Below are positions 20,881-29,194 of a stretch of DNA of 64,000 nt, piece by piece; position 1 is the stretch's first letter; each line of letters opens with the position of its first letter. The notes below the pieces were generated by a model. It was not told the DNA's origin. It saw only the letters and a list, made by a program, of their open reading frames with translations, and did not search any database. The DNA is taken from contig NZ_LMJA01000022.1 in assembly GCF_001428895.1 (NCBI RefSeq), forward strand, positions 63,369 through 127,368, written 5' to 3'. The stretch comes from Mycobacterium sp. Root265. GTDB taxonomy: Bacteria > Actinomycetota > Actinomycetes > Mycobacteriales > Mycobacteriaceae. The position numbers and the translations under genes are program-made.

Positions 20881-23800
20881 GCCTGTTCCGACCGCCTCAC
20901 CAACAGGTCTGCGATCATCGCAGGTTCGCTCGGGCGCGAAAGGCCGAAACCCTGGCCGTACTCACAGCCATGCTCCTCCAGCCATGAACGTTGCTGCTCG
21001 TTCTCGATCCCTTCGGCCACTGTCGACAGACCGAGGTTGTCGGCCAGCCCCAGGATCGCGAGTGCGACGGCCCCGTCCTCCGCCACGCGGCCGACTCCGG
21101 CGGTGAGCGACCGATCGATCTTCAGCTCCGACAACGGGAGTCGGCGCAAATAGCTCAACGATGAATATCCGGTACCGAAATCATCGATGGACAGCACCAC
21201 GCCGGCCGCGCCCAATGCCATCAGATTGCCAGACACCGCACCCTCGTCCTGCAGCAGTGCGCTCTCGGTGATCTCCAACCGGACTCGGCTGCCCTCGATA
21301 CCGGCCTCGGACATGGCAGTGAGCAGTTCCGGTGCGAACTCGGCCTCCCGCAGACTCCACGGGGATACGTTCAGCGACACGGGTGGCACCGCGTAGCCGT
21401 CGCCGCGCCACCGCGTCAACTGCGCGAGCAGCAGATCACGCCCCACCCGATCCAGCGCCACAATCAGACCGCACCGCTCGGCGATGGGAACGAACTCGGC
21501 CGGGCTGACCGGCCCCAGCTCGCTGTCCTCCCAGCGCAGCAAGGCTTCCAGCCCGACGATCTCACGGGCTCCGGCGATCCGGTGGATCGGCTGATAAATC
21601 AGCCGAAAGACATCCTCGCGCAGGGATCGCCGCAGACCGCGTTCTATGCGGGCATCCCGGCGTAGCCGTTCGCCGATCGACGGGTCGAACAACCCGACCC
21701 GGTCCCGCCCCTGCGATTTCGCGTGATACATGGCCGCATCGGCCGCGTTCAGTAGCGTCTCACCGTCAGCTCCATCATCGGGGTGGAACGCCAAACCGAC
21801 ACTGGCCGAGCTGAATACGTCAAGTTCGTCAAACGAGTACGTCCGCGACAGCGTGTCCACGACATTTCCGGCCAGTGTCTCGATGTCATGCCGATTCTGC
21901 CTGCGTATCAGCGCCACGAACTCATCGCCGCCGAATCGCGCGACCGTGTCGTCGTCGCGCAGAACGGAGCGGATGCGCTTCGCGGCCATTTTCAGCAGTT
22001 CGTCACCCACGCTGTGACCGAGCATGTCGTTGACATACTTGAAATGGTCTATATCTATGAAGAACATTGCCAAGACGCCCGATTCGTGCGGAGAGCGTTC
22101 GATCCCTTCATCGAGGAGTTCGGTGAAGAGCGCGCGGTTGGGAAGCCGAGTCAACTCGTCGTGGGTGGAGAGGAACTCGGTGCGTCGCTGCACATTCTTG
22201 ATCTGGGAGATGTCGGAGAACACGGCGACGAAATGTTCGACCCGACCGGGTCTTTCGTTTGACCGACTGACGGTGACCCACGCGGGGTAGGACTCCTGGT
22301 TCTTTCGGCGGTGGACGATCTCACCGCGCCACCGGCCGTGCCGGCGCAGTTCCGACCACATCGCCGACTCGCGACCGTCACCCGGGGCCCCGAAGAACAA
22401 CTCCAGCGCCATCCCCGTCACTTCGGCGGTGGTGTAGCCGGTGATCACCTCGAAGGCGAGGTTGCATGTTTGAATGCGGCCCTCCGGATCGGTGATGACG
22501 ATTGCCTCGCCGGCCTGCTCGAAGACACTTGCCGACACCCGCAGAATATCCTGGGCTTCTTTCTGCGCGGTGATATCTCGGGCTTCGAACAGATAGCCCG
22601 TCGGTGTTCCATTGCTGCCGAGAAGAACTCGATGCGTACTGGCCAGGAACCGCATCGCCCCAGCGACATTCACGGCATACTCCCGGTCCTGCGGTGCGCC
22701 GGTCCGCAGTGCCTCGCGGTCGGCGCTCCACAGCTCACCTGCCAGCGGTGGCCCCATGATGTCGAAATCGGTGAGTTCGATTGGGGATCGGTCCAGCCCG
22801 AACATGTCGAGAAACTGTTGGTTGACGTACTGATATGTGCCGTGGACATTCTTGATCGCGTACACCGCAGCGGTGACCTCCAGCAGTGCCTGGAGACGCG
22901 CCTCTGAGTCGAGCAGGCGCTGTTGCGCCTCGGTGATGTCTGTCATGTCGACAATCGAAGCGGCAAAGGTGACCACCCGCCGACGGTCATCTGTCGCCGG
23001 GGTCACCTGGACACGAAATATCCTGTTGTCCCAGGTGGCGGTGAAGTCTTCTCCGGCACCGGTTTTCATTGTCTGGTCCAGTAGCCGCTGCAGCCCGGTG
23101 AAGGCATCGGGCAGCTGGAGCTCACCGATCGGGTGACCCACCGACCGATCCGTCAGCGACAGCGAGTTCGCTGCGGCCTTGTTGAACCGCAGGAGAAGCC
23201 CATCGCCATCGAATACCAGCACCGCGAAGGGAAGCGTGTCATACAGGTGCGCGTACTCGCCGCTGATCCGTGCGAGTTCGGCGGCCTTGTTGTTGTATTC
23301 CTCATTGAGGCCGACAAGTTCCTCGTTGGCAGCCTGCAACGTTTCATTTGAGGCCTGCAGTTCTTCGTTGGCTGCCTGCAGTTCCTCGTTGGCCGCCTGC
23401 AATTCCTCGCTGAGCGCCTGCATTTCCTGATTGCCGGCGGTCATCTGTTCCAGCAGAACGTGCAGATGTTCTCGCGTAGAGGTCAATTCATCGACGAGTG
23501 CCTCCTCGCTGAGACCCTGCCCGGCAGCGGGCGCCCGGCCTTGCTCCCGGGCAGCCGGCGTCGCCGGAACGATCACGATGGCAATGGACGGTTCCCTGTG
23601 GTCCGACAAGGGTTCCAGCAGGATTCGGACCAGCTGATCGCCGACGCTGCAGTGTCGGCTGTGCTGCGGTTTCGCCGTCGCCCGGAAGCGGTGCAGCATC
23701 GTGAGCAGTTCGCCACGCAGTTCCATGGCAATCGCGTCGACGATCGCCAACCGCGCAGCACCCGTGGGGAAGGCGAGAAACGACGCCACCTGCCCGACGG

Positions 23801-25340
23801 TGTATTGGATGGTGCCCTCGCGATCGCACAGGATCACCGTCGCGTGGAGAGTCCTCGCCGTTGCGGCCAACAACTGGTCGACCGGCACATCCACGCGCCG
23901 CACCACCCGGCGCGCCGGGTAGCCACCGCGTGGTGCCGGCAGCCGGCTGTCCCCGGTGGCTCTCCGGTACACCCGCGCCGCCCGGTCGACCGGGACAAAC
24001 AGTGACTCCGCCGCCGAGACGGTCTCCGACTTGCCCAACAACAGGACGCCGTTGGCACCGAGTGCGAAATGGAACGCACCGAGCACCTTCGTCTGCAGCT
24101 CCGCATCGAAGTAGATCAGCACGTTGCGGCAGGTGATCGCATCGAGGCGGAGGAACGGAGGGTCGCAGACCAGGTTGTGCCGCGCGAACAGGATCATGTC
24201 CCGGAGTCGCGTGTCGACTTGGTAACCGCCCTCCACGACATGAAAGCACTTCGCCACGACGTCGGCCGGCAGATCACCGAGCGCCGACGCCGGGTATACC
24301 CCGCGCCGCGCGACCGCCAGCGCGCGTTCGTCGATATCGGTCGCGAAGATCTGGACGTCGCGCGACGCCGAACCGGTGGTGATATCGGCGACGATCATCG
24401 CCAGCGTGTACGCCTCCTCGCCGGTCGCGCACCCGGCGACCCACAGACGCAACCCCTCTGCCGGTTCCTTCTCCTCGAGAGTGCGGGCGATGGCACCCGC
24501 CATGGCCTCGAACGCAGAAGGATCGCGGAAGAACGCGGTGACCGAGACGAGCATGTCATCGGCCAGCGCATCCAGTTCGCCAGGATCGTCCCGCACCAGC
24601 GCGAGGTAGTCGGCGAGCGACGTCACCCCGACGGCACCCAGCCTGCGCTCGATCCGGCGCCGCACGGTGCCGCGTTTGTACCCGGAGAGGTCGATCTCGG
24701 CACGGGCACTGAGCAGTCCGAGCAGTTCGGCGAGTTGGTCGTCAGCGCCGTCCGCGGGGGCATCGGTATCGAGCAGGACGGGAAGCTGAGTGGCGATCTC
24801 CTCGGGAGTTCCGACGAATGCGATCGCCACCGACTCCAGCGCCGACGCCGGCATCCCATCGAAGGAGGCCGAAGCCGGCTGCTGGACAACCGCCCGGCCA
24901 CCTGCTTCCACGATGGCACGCAGCCCAGCCGATCCATCCGAACCCGTACCGGACAGCACGATCGCCACTGCCCGCTCCCGTTGCTCGGCCGCCAACGTCA
25001 CGAAGAACCGATCGATTGACGGTTTCGGGGTCGTCTCGGCGGGGACGGGGGTCAGCCGCATCCGGCCTTCGACGATGTCCGCGTGGTATCCAGCCGGAAC
25101 CACATAGACGGTGTCTGCGACAGCCTCGGCATCGTCGGCGAGCGTCACCACATCCAGCGAGGTCTTCCCCGCAAGCAGGGCAGCCATGGCCGATGGGCGG
25201 GCCGGCGAGATGTGCTGTAGCACCACATAGGCACAGCCCAGACCGGGTTCGACGACCGCGAGCAGCCGCCCGATGGCCTCCAGCCCTCCGGCCGAGGCGC
25301 CGATGGCCACGATCCTGGCGCCAGCACCACCGCCCGACAT
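20877..25340 (-). CDS. CheB-CheR-PAS-PAS-PAS-GGDEF-EAL multidomain signalling protein
   Basis: A 1487-residue cytoplasmic protein. Domains in order: CheB methylesterase (about 8-190) with triad Ser16 (GASAGG), His43 (LQHIS) and Asp135 (GTGSDG). CheR methyltransferase (about 205-465) has FFRDPSAFE and the SAM loop WVAGCATGEEAYTLAM. A PAS-like region at about 485-590. A coiled coil at about 612-690 is built of LQAANEE-type heptads. Three PAS domains cover about 695-1050. GGDEF (about 1055-1220) has intact GGDEF at 1137-1141 and inhibitory-site RDDD at 1128-1131. EAL (about 1230-1480) has E1265, N1324, E1356/E1359, D1386-D1387, K1407, E1443 and Q1463 all present. It should therefore be able to make and degrade c-di-GMP. 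No receiver, receptor or flagellar genes are nearby, so CheB/CheR probably do not serve chemotaxis. It is translationally coupled to the phytochrome gene. Confidence 0.93.
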   Translation of the reverse strand: MSGGGAGARIVAIGASAGGLEAIGRLLAVVEPGLGCAYVVLQHISPARPSAMAALLAGKTSLDVVTLADDAEAVADTVYVVPAGYHADIVEGRMRLTPVPAETTPKPSIDRFFVTLAAEQRERAVAIVLSGTGSDGSAGLRAIVEAGGRAVVQQPASASFDGMPASALESVAIAFVGTPEEIATQLPVLLDTDAPADGADDQLAELLGLLSARAEIDLSGYKRGTVRRRIERRLGAVGVTSLADYLALVRDDPGELDALADDMLVSVTAFFRDPSAFEAMAGAIARTLEEKEPAEGLRLWVAGCATGEEAYTLAMIVADITTGSASRDVQIFATDIDERALAVARRGVYPASALGDLPADVVAKCFHVVEGGYQVDTRLRDMILFARHNLVCDPPFLRLDAITCRNVLIYFDAELQTKVLGAFHFALGANGVLLLGKSETVSAAESLFVPVDRAARVYRRATGDSRLPAPRGGYPARRVVRRVDVPVDQLLAATARTLHATVILCDREGTIQYTVGQVASFLAFPTGAARLAIVDAIAMELRGELLTMLHRFRATAKPQHSRHCSVGDQLVRILLEPLSDHREPSIAIVIVPATPAAREQGRAPAAGQGLSEEALVDELTSTREHLHVLLEQMTAGNQEMQALSEELQAANEELQAANEELQASNETLQAANEELVGLNEEYNNKAAELARISGEYAHLYDTLPFAVLVFDGDGLLLRFNKAAANSLSLTDRSVGHPIGELQLPDAFTGLQRLLDQTMKTGAGEDFTATWDNRIFRVQVTPATDDRRRVVTFAASIVDMTDITEAQQRLLDSEARLQALLEVTAAVYAIKNVHGTYQYVNQQFLDMFGLDRSPIELTDFDIMGPPLAGELWSADREALRTGAPQDREYAVNVAGAMRFLASTHRVLLGSNGTPTGYLFEARDITAQKEAQDILRVSASVFEQAGEAIVITDPEGRIQTCNLAFEVITGYTTAEVTGMALELFFGAPGDGRESAMWSELRRHGRWRGEIVHRRKNQESYPAWVTVSRSNERPGRVEHFVAVFSDISQIKNVQRRTEFLSTHDELTRLPNRALFTELLDEGIERSPHESGVLAMFFIDIDHFKYVNDMLGHSVGDELLKMAAKRIRSVLRDDDTVARFGGDEFVALIRRQNRHDIETLAGNVVDTLSRTYSFDELDVFSSASVGLAFHPDDGADGETLLNAADAAMYHAKSQGRDRVGLFDPSIGERLRRDARIERGLRRSLREDVFRLIYQPIHRIAGAREIVGLEALLRWEDSELGPVSPAEFVPIAERCGLIVALDRVGRDLLLAQLTRWRGDGYAVPPVSLNVSPWSLREAEFAPELLTAMSEAGIEGSRVRLEITESALLQDEGAVSGNLMALGAAGVVLSIDDFGTGYSSLSYLRRLPLSELKIDRSLTAGVGRVAEDGAVALAILGLADNLGLSTVAEGIENEQQRSWLEEHGCEYGQGFGLSRPSEPAMIADLLVRRSEQA

Positions 25341-25417
25341 GGACCCCCCTCGGCAGCGCCCTGCTTCGGCTGCCCAATCCGATCTCCGCTGGCATCCCCC
25401 GGCCAGAATCAGCTAGC

Positions 25418-25423
25418 TCGATA
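25418..25423 (-). promoter_or_regulatory. Possible -10 of the c-di-GMP/phytochrome operon
   Basis: TATCGA on the minus strand would place transcription start near 25411, about 70 nt before the ATG. It would also put the CRP-like palindrome at 25441-25456 near -37, a class II-like geometry. Motif quality is modest. Confidence 0.25.
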
Positions 25424-25440
25424 TTGTTGTGTGCCGCCGA

Positions 25441-25456
25441 CGTGATCTAGGTCACG
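25441..25456. promoter_or_regulatory. CRP-family-like palindrome in divergent promoter region
   Basis: CGTGATCTAGGTCACG has GTGA-N6-TCAC half-sites, as bound by cAMP-CRP-type regulators, with one mismatched pair near the centre. It lies between the divergent GGDEF-EAL and oxidoreductase genes and could serve either. Confidence 0.5.
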
Positions 25457-25459
25457 TCC

Positions 25460-25486
25460 AGTCACAATATCCGCGTGGCCGGTGTC
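25460..25486 (+). promoter_or_regulatory. ECF41-type promoter upstream of oxidoreductase-sigma operon
   Basis: AGTCACA, a 16 bp spacer, then TGTC closely resembles the ECF41 promoter as I recall it (TGTCACA-N16-CGTC). It ends 35 nt before the oxidoreductase ATG. It suggests that the sigma factor encoded downstream drives its own operon. Confidence 0.5.
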
Positions 25487-25521
25487 TTGAGGGCATAACC
25501 CGCTCGAGATAGGAGAACACC

Positions 25522-26718
25522 ATGAGTGCTCACAACAGTCGCGTCGTCGTCATCGGCGGCGGATATGCAGGCGTCATCGCGGCCAATCACCTGCGGTGCA
25601 ACCCCGACGTTGCCGTCACCCTGATCAATCCGCGACCGCAGTTCGTGGAACGGATCCGGCTGCACCAGTTGGTCACCGGCTCCGATGACGCGGTGGTGGA
25701 CTACGCCGAGATCCTGGGCGCCGATGTGCGATTGCTCGTCGATACTGCCGAGCGGATCGACGCCGCCGCGCGCACCGTCACGCTGGGCTCCGGCGGCACC
25801 GTCGGCTACGACTACCTCATCTACGCCGTCGGCAGCACCGGCGCCGCGCTGACCGTGCCCGGTGCCGCCGAATTCGCCTATCCGATATCAGACTTGGAGC
25901 ACGGCGCTCCGCTGCGCGACGCGATTGCGGGGATCCGCGCCGGCGAGCCGGTGACCGTGGTCGGCGCGGGGCCGACCGGCATCGAGATGGCCGCCGAGCT
26001 TGCCGAGGAAGGCCATGCCGTGACGCTGGTGTGCGGTGGGGTGCTCGGCCCGTACCTGCACGCCAAGGGGCGCAGGTCGGTGGCCAAGGTGATGCGCAGG
26101 CTCGACGTCACCGTCGTCGAAGGACCCGAGGCCAAGGTGACCGAGGTGCGCGCGGACTCCGTGCTGCTGGCCGACGGACGCGAGCTGCGCAGTGCCGTGA
26201 CGATCTGGACGGCGGGGTTCGGGGTGCCCGACCTGGCGGCCCGCAGCGGTCTGGCCACCGACGCCCTCGGCCGGCTGCTCACCGACGAGACCCTGACCAG
26301 TGTCGACAACCCCTACATCGTGGCCGCCGGCGACGCGTCCGCCCCGTCGGGTCTGCCGCTGCGGATGAGCTGCCAGGCGGCGATCCCGCTGGGCGCCCAG
26401 GCCGCGAACACCGTGCTGAGCCGCATCGAGGGCACCGAGCCCGCGGTGATCAACCAGGCCTTCACCGGCCAGTGCATCAGCCTGGGGCGCCGCGCCGCCA
26501 CCATCCAGGTGGCCCACCTCGACGACCGGGTGATGCCGCTCTACATCGGCGGGCGGGTCGCGGCGACGGTCAAGGAGGCCGTCTGCAAGGGCACGGTGTC
26601 GTTCCTGGCCAAGGAGGCCCGCAAGCCGGGCTCGTACTTCTGGCTCAAGGGCGGTAAGCGGGCGCAGCGGGTGGCCGACGCGAAGGCCGCTTCCCCGGGT
26701 GCACAAGAAGTCCGATGA
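25522..26718 (+). CDS. FAD-dependent NAD(P)H oxidoreductase (NDH-2/YjlD-like)
   Basis: A 398-residue two-dinucleotide-fold flavoprotein. The N-terminal FAD motif is VVVIGGGYAGVIAANHL, the central NAD(P)H motif is VTVVGAGPTGIEMAAELAEEG, and the second FAD contact is NPYIVAAGDASAPSGLPLRM. No C-terminal membrane helix or redox-active CxxC is obvious, so it may be a soluble or peripheral dehydrogenase. A strong AGGAG ribosome-binding site precedes the ATG. Its stop overlaps the sigma-factor start by 4 bp. This pairing of an oxidoreductase with an ECF41 sigma factor is a known genomic association, and the oxidoreductase is usually the regulon member. Confidence 0.9.
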   Translation: MSAHNSRVVVIGGGYAGVIAANHLRCNPDVAVTLINPRPQFVERIRLHQLVTGSDDAVVDYAEILGADVRLLVDTAERIDAAARTVTLGSGGTVGYDYLIYAVGSTGAALTVPGAAEFAYPISDLEHGAPLRDAIAGIRAGEPVTVVGAGPTGIEMAAELAEEGHAVTLVCGGVLGPYLHAKGRRSVAKVMRRLDVTVVEGPEAKVTEVRADSVLLADGRELRSAVTIWTAGFGVPDLAARSGLATDALGRLLTDETLTSVDNPYIVAAGDASAPSGLPLRMSCQAAIPLGAQAANTVLSRIEGTEPAVINQAFTGQCISLGRRAATIQVAHLDDRVMPLYIGGRVAATVKEAVCKGTVSFLAKEARKPGSYFWLKGGKRAQRVADAKAASPGAQEVR

Positions 26719-27599
26719 GCGAGCACGCCGAACGGTTCACCGCGCTGCGGCCGCTACTGTTCACCATCGCCTACGAGATCCTGGGTTCGGCAACGGAATC
26801 CGATGATGTCCTGCAGGAGAGTTACCTGCGCTGGGCGGAGGTGGACCTGGACACGGTGCGCGACACCAAGTCGTATCTGGCCCAGCTGGTGACCCGGCAG
26901 TCCCTCAACGCGCTGCGGGCCCAGGCCCGCCGCCGCGAGGAGTACGTGGGTCCCTGGCTGCCCGAACCGCTGCTGGTCGACACCCAGGATGCCGGTTCGG
27001 ATGTGGTGCTGGCCGAATCGGTGTCCATGGCGATGATGGTGGTGCTGGAATCGCTGACCCCCGACGAACGCGCGGTGTTCGTGCTGCGCGAGGTGTTCGG
27101 CTTCGGTCACGACGAGATCGCCGCGGCGGTCGGCAAATCCGCGGCGGCGGTACGCCAGATGGCGCACCGCGCCCGCGAGCATGTACAGGCCCGGCGCAAA
27201 CGGTTCGAGCCCGTCGACGCGGCGACCAGCGAGCAGATCACCCTGCAGTTCTTCGCGGCCGCCGCGTCCGGTGATGTCAGCAGTCTGATCGAAATGCTCG
27301 CGCCGGACGTGGTGTGGACGGCCGACAGCGCGGGCAAGGTCAGTGCCGCCCGCCGCCCGGTGCACGGCGCCGACCGGGTGGCCCGGCTCATCATCGGTCT
27401 GCTCCGGATCGGTGGCGACGAGGGCCGCGTCGAGTTGGCCACCTACAACAACGCGCCGGCCCTCAAGCTCTACCTGGGCGAGAGCTTCGAGGGTGTCATC
27501 ACCGTGGAGATCACCGAGGGCCGGATCTCGCACTTCTATGCGATGCGCAACCCGGAGAAGCTGACCACCGCCACCATCCCCCGCGCCATCAGCCGTTAG
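26715..27599 (+). CDS. sigJ: ECF41/SigJ-type extracytoplasmic-function sigma factor with SnoaL-like C-terminal domain
   Basis: A 294-residue sigma factor. Region sigma2 is at about 8-75 (LRPLLFTIAYEILGSATESDDVLQESYLRW). The linker WLPEP is at 81-85. Sigma4 is at about 108-160 (LTPDERAVFVLREVFGFGHDEIA). A SnoaL/NTF2-like extension spans about 172-290, with DSAGK at 204-208 (the family DGGGK position) and NPEKL at 279-283. WLPEP plus NPxKL are hallmarks of ECF41, where the C-terminal domain controls sigma activity in place of an anti-sigma factor. No anti-sigma gene is adjacent. The symbol reflects family resemblance only. It is co-translated with the upstream oxidoreductase. Confidence 0.9.
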   Translation: MSEHAERFTALRPLLFTIAYEILGSATESDDVLQESYLRWAEVDLDTVRDTKSYLAQLVTRQSLNALRAQARRREEYVGPWLPEPLLVDTQDAGSDVVLAESVSMAMMVVLESLTPDERAVFVLREVFGFGHDEIAAAVGKSAAAVRQMAHRAREHVQARRKRFEPVDAATSEQITLQFFAAAASGDVSSLIEMLAPDVVWTADSAGKVSAARRPVHGADRVARLIIGLLRIGGDEGRVELATYNNAPALKLYLGESFEGVITVEITEGRISHFYAMRNPEKLTTATIPRAISR

Positions 27600-27618
27600 C
27601 TTCTGACAGGCTGGGCCG

Positions 27619-28866
27619 GTGCGAATCGACCGGCTCGGCCTCCTGGGCAACGCGCCCGGCGTGCTGCGCTGGGTCGCCGACGCCGGGGCCCGCCTGGGTC
27701 TGGCACCGCCGGCCGCGCTGATCGGGGACTGGTTCGGGTCCAGGGCCGTCATTGCACCCTCACTGGACGCGGCACCGGCCACCGAGGTGTTCGCCGTTGT
27801 TCCCGGGGCGGCAGCAGCGGTGGGGGGCGGCTGGTTCGGCTATCTGTCCTTCCCCGACGGGCACGGCGCGCCGCGCATCCCGGAAGCTGCGGGCGGCTGG
27901 TCCGATTCGGTGCTGCGCCAAGATAGCGATGGCTGCTGGTGGCACGAAAGCCTCACCGGTGCAGCACTTCCCGAATGGTTGACCGGGGTCACCGCGACAG
28001 CGCCGCGGCCGTACTCGATGCACTGGACCGCACCCGACCGCGATACGCACCTGACCGGTGTGGCGGCCTGCCTGGAGGCGATCTCCGCCGGAGAGGTGTA
28101 CCAGGCCTGCGTCTGCACCCAGTTCCACGGCCGGATCACCGGTGACCCACTGGATTTCTTCGTCGACGCCGTCAACCGCACCTCCCCGGCGCGGGCCGCT
28201 TACATCGCAGGCAGCTGGGGAGCGGTGGCGTCGTTGTCCCCGGAGCTGTTTCTGCGGCGGCACGGCGAGTCGGTCATCTCCAGTCCCATCAAAGGCACGC
28301 TGCCCCTGCACAAGTCACCTGCACTGCTGCGCGCGTCGGTCAAGGACGTCGCCGAGAACATCATGATCGTCGACCTGGTGCGCAACGACCTGAGCCGGCT
28401 CGCCGTCACCGGATCGGTGACCGTTCCCGAACTGCTACGGGTGCGCCCGGCGCCGGGGGTGTGGCATCTGGTGTCGACGGTCGCTGCCCGGATCCCGGCC
28501 GAGGTGCCGATGTCCGAAGTGCTGGAGGCCACCTTCCCACCCGCGTCGGTGACCGGAACCCCGAAGGGCCGGGCCCGCGAACTGCTGCTGGAATGGGAAA
28601 ACGAACGACGCGGAATTTACTGCGGCACAGTTGGTTTGGCTTCGCCCAGCGCAGGCACCGAACTGAACGTGGCGATCCGCACGGTGGAGTTCGACGGGCA
28701 CGGCGCCGCGGTGCTCGGTGTGGGCGGTGGGATCACCGCGGATTCCGACCCGGCCGCCGAATGGGAGGAATGCCTGCACAAGGCGGCGCCGACTGTGGGT
28801 CTGGGTCAGCTGGGCGTCAGTGAATTCAACGCGGTGACCCATTCGCCGATACCGGAGAAGACGTAG
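27619..28866 (+). CDS. pabB: Aminodeoxychorismate synthase component I (PabB)
   Basis: A 415-residue chorismate-utilising enzyme that, with a glutamine amidotransferase, converts chorismate to aminodeoxychorismate for folate synthesis. The active-site motif SSPIKGT carries the lysine typical of PabB, where TrpE has Ala. Others are EVYQACVCTQF, VDLVRNDLSRLA, SVTGTPKGRARELL and RGIYCGTVGLASP. The start is a GTG at 27619, 19 bp after the sigma gene. The 3' end overlaps the convergent small gene by 61 bp. No PabA or PabC is nearby. Confidence 0.92.
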   Translation: MRIDRLGLLGNAPGVLRWVADAGARLGLAPPAALIGDWFGSRAVIAPSLDAAPATEVFAVVPGAAAAVGGGWFGYLSFPDGHGAPRIPEAAGGWSDSVLRQDSDGCWWHESLTGAALPEWLTGVTATAPRPYSMHWTAPDRDTHLTGVAACLEAISAGEVYQACVCTQFHGRITGDPLDFFVDAVNRTSPARAAYIAGSWGAVASLSPELFLRRHGESVISSPIKGTLPLHKSPALLRASVKDVAENIMIVDLVRNDLSRLAVTGSVTVPELLRVRPAPGVWHLVSTVAARIPAEVPMSEVLEATFPPASVTGTPKGRARELLLEWENERRGIYCGTVGLASPSAGTELNVAIRTVEFDGHGAAVLGVGGGITADSDPAAEWEECLHKAAPTVGLGQLGVSEFNAVTHSPIPEKT

Positions 28867-29183
28867 AAGCCGATCTCCCCCGCGGCGGTCGTGACCACCA
28901 GGTGCTGTTGCCCGCCGACCACCGACCCCTTGAAGACCGTGGCCTCGCGCACGCCGGTGATGGCATCGACGGGCACCTCGATCGACTTGCCGGTCAGCGT
29001 GCGGAACACCAGCCGCCGCCGGGTCAGCGCGATCACCCCGGTGTTCTTGACGGTCGGGTACCCGGGCGCCGTCGCGCCGCGATAGGAACCCTTCTCCGGG
29101 CCGAGAAGCACGCCCTCCCCCGCGAGTTCGGCCCTCACCTGCTCGGCGGCGGCTTCACTGCGCCTGCGTAGCCAACCGAACAT
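28806..29183 (-). CDS. Small PH/GRAM-like domain protein
   Basis: A 125-residue protein starting MFGWLRRRSEAAAEQV. A short amphipathic helix is followed by a beta-rich domain with NTGVIALTRRRLVFRTLTGK, IEVPVDAITGVRE and QQHLVVTTAAGE. This pattern is like bacterial PH/GRAM-type domains that bind membranes or lipids. The longer frame upstream (to 29276) covers the rsmI 3' end and lacks a plausible start, so ATG 29183 is used. It starts 11 bp after the rsmI stop, on the same strand, and its last 61 bp overlap the pabB 3' end. Function is unknown. Confidence 0.7.
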   Translation of the reverse strand: MFGWLRRRSEAAAEQVRAELAGEGVLLGPEKGSYRGATAPGYPTVKNTGVIALTRRRLVFRTLTGKSIEVPVDAITGVREATVFKGSVVGGQQHLVVTTAAGEIGFYVFSGIGEWVTALNSLTPS

Positions 29184-29194
29184 CCCCGTCTCCC

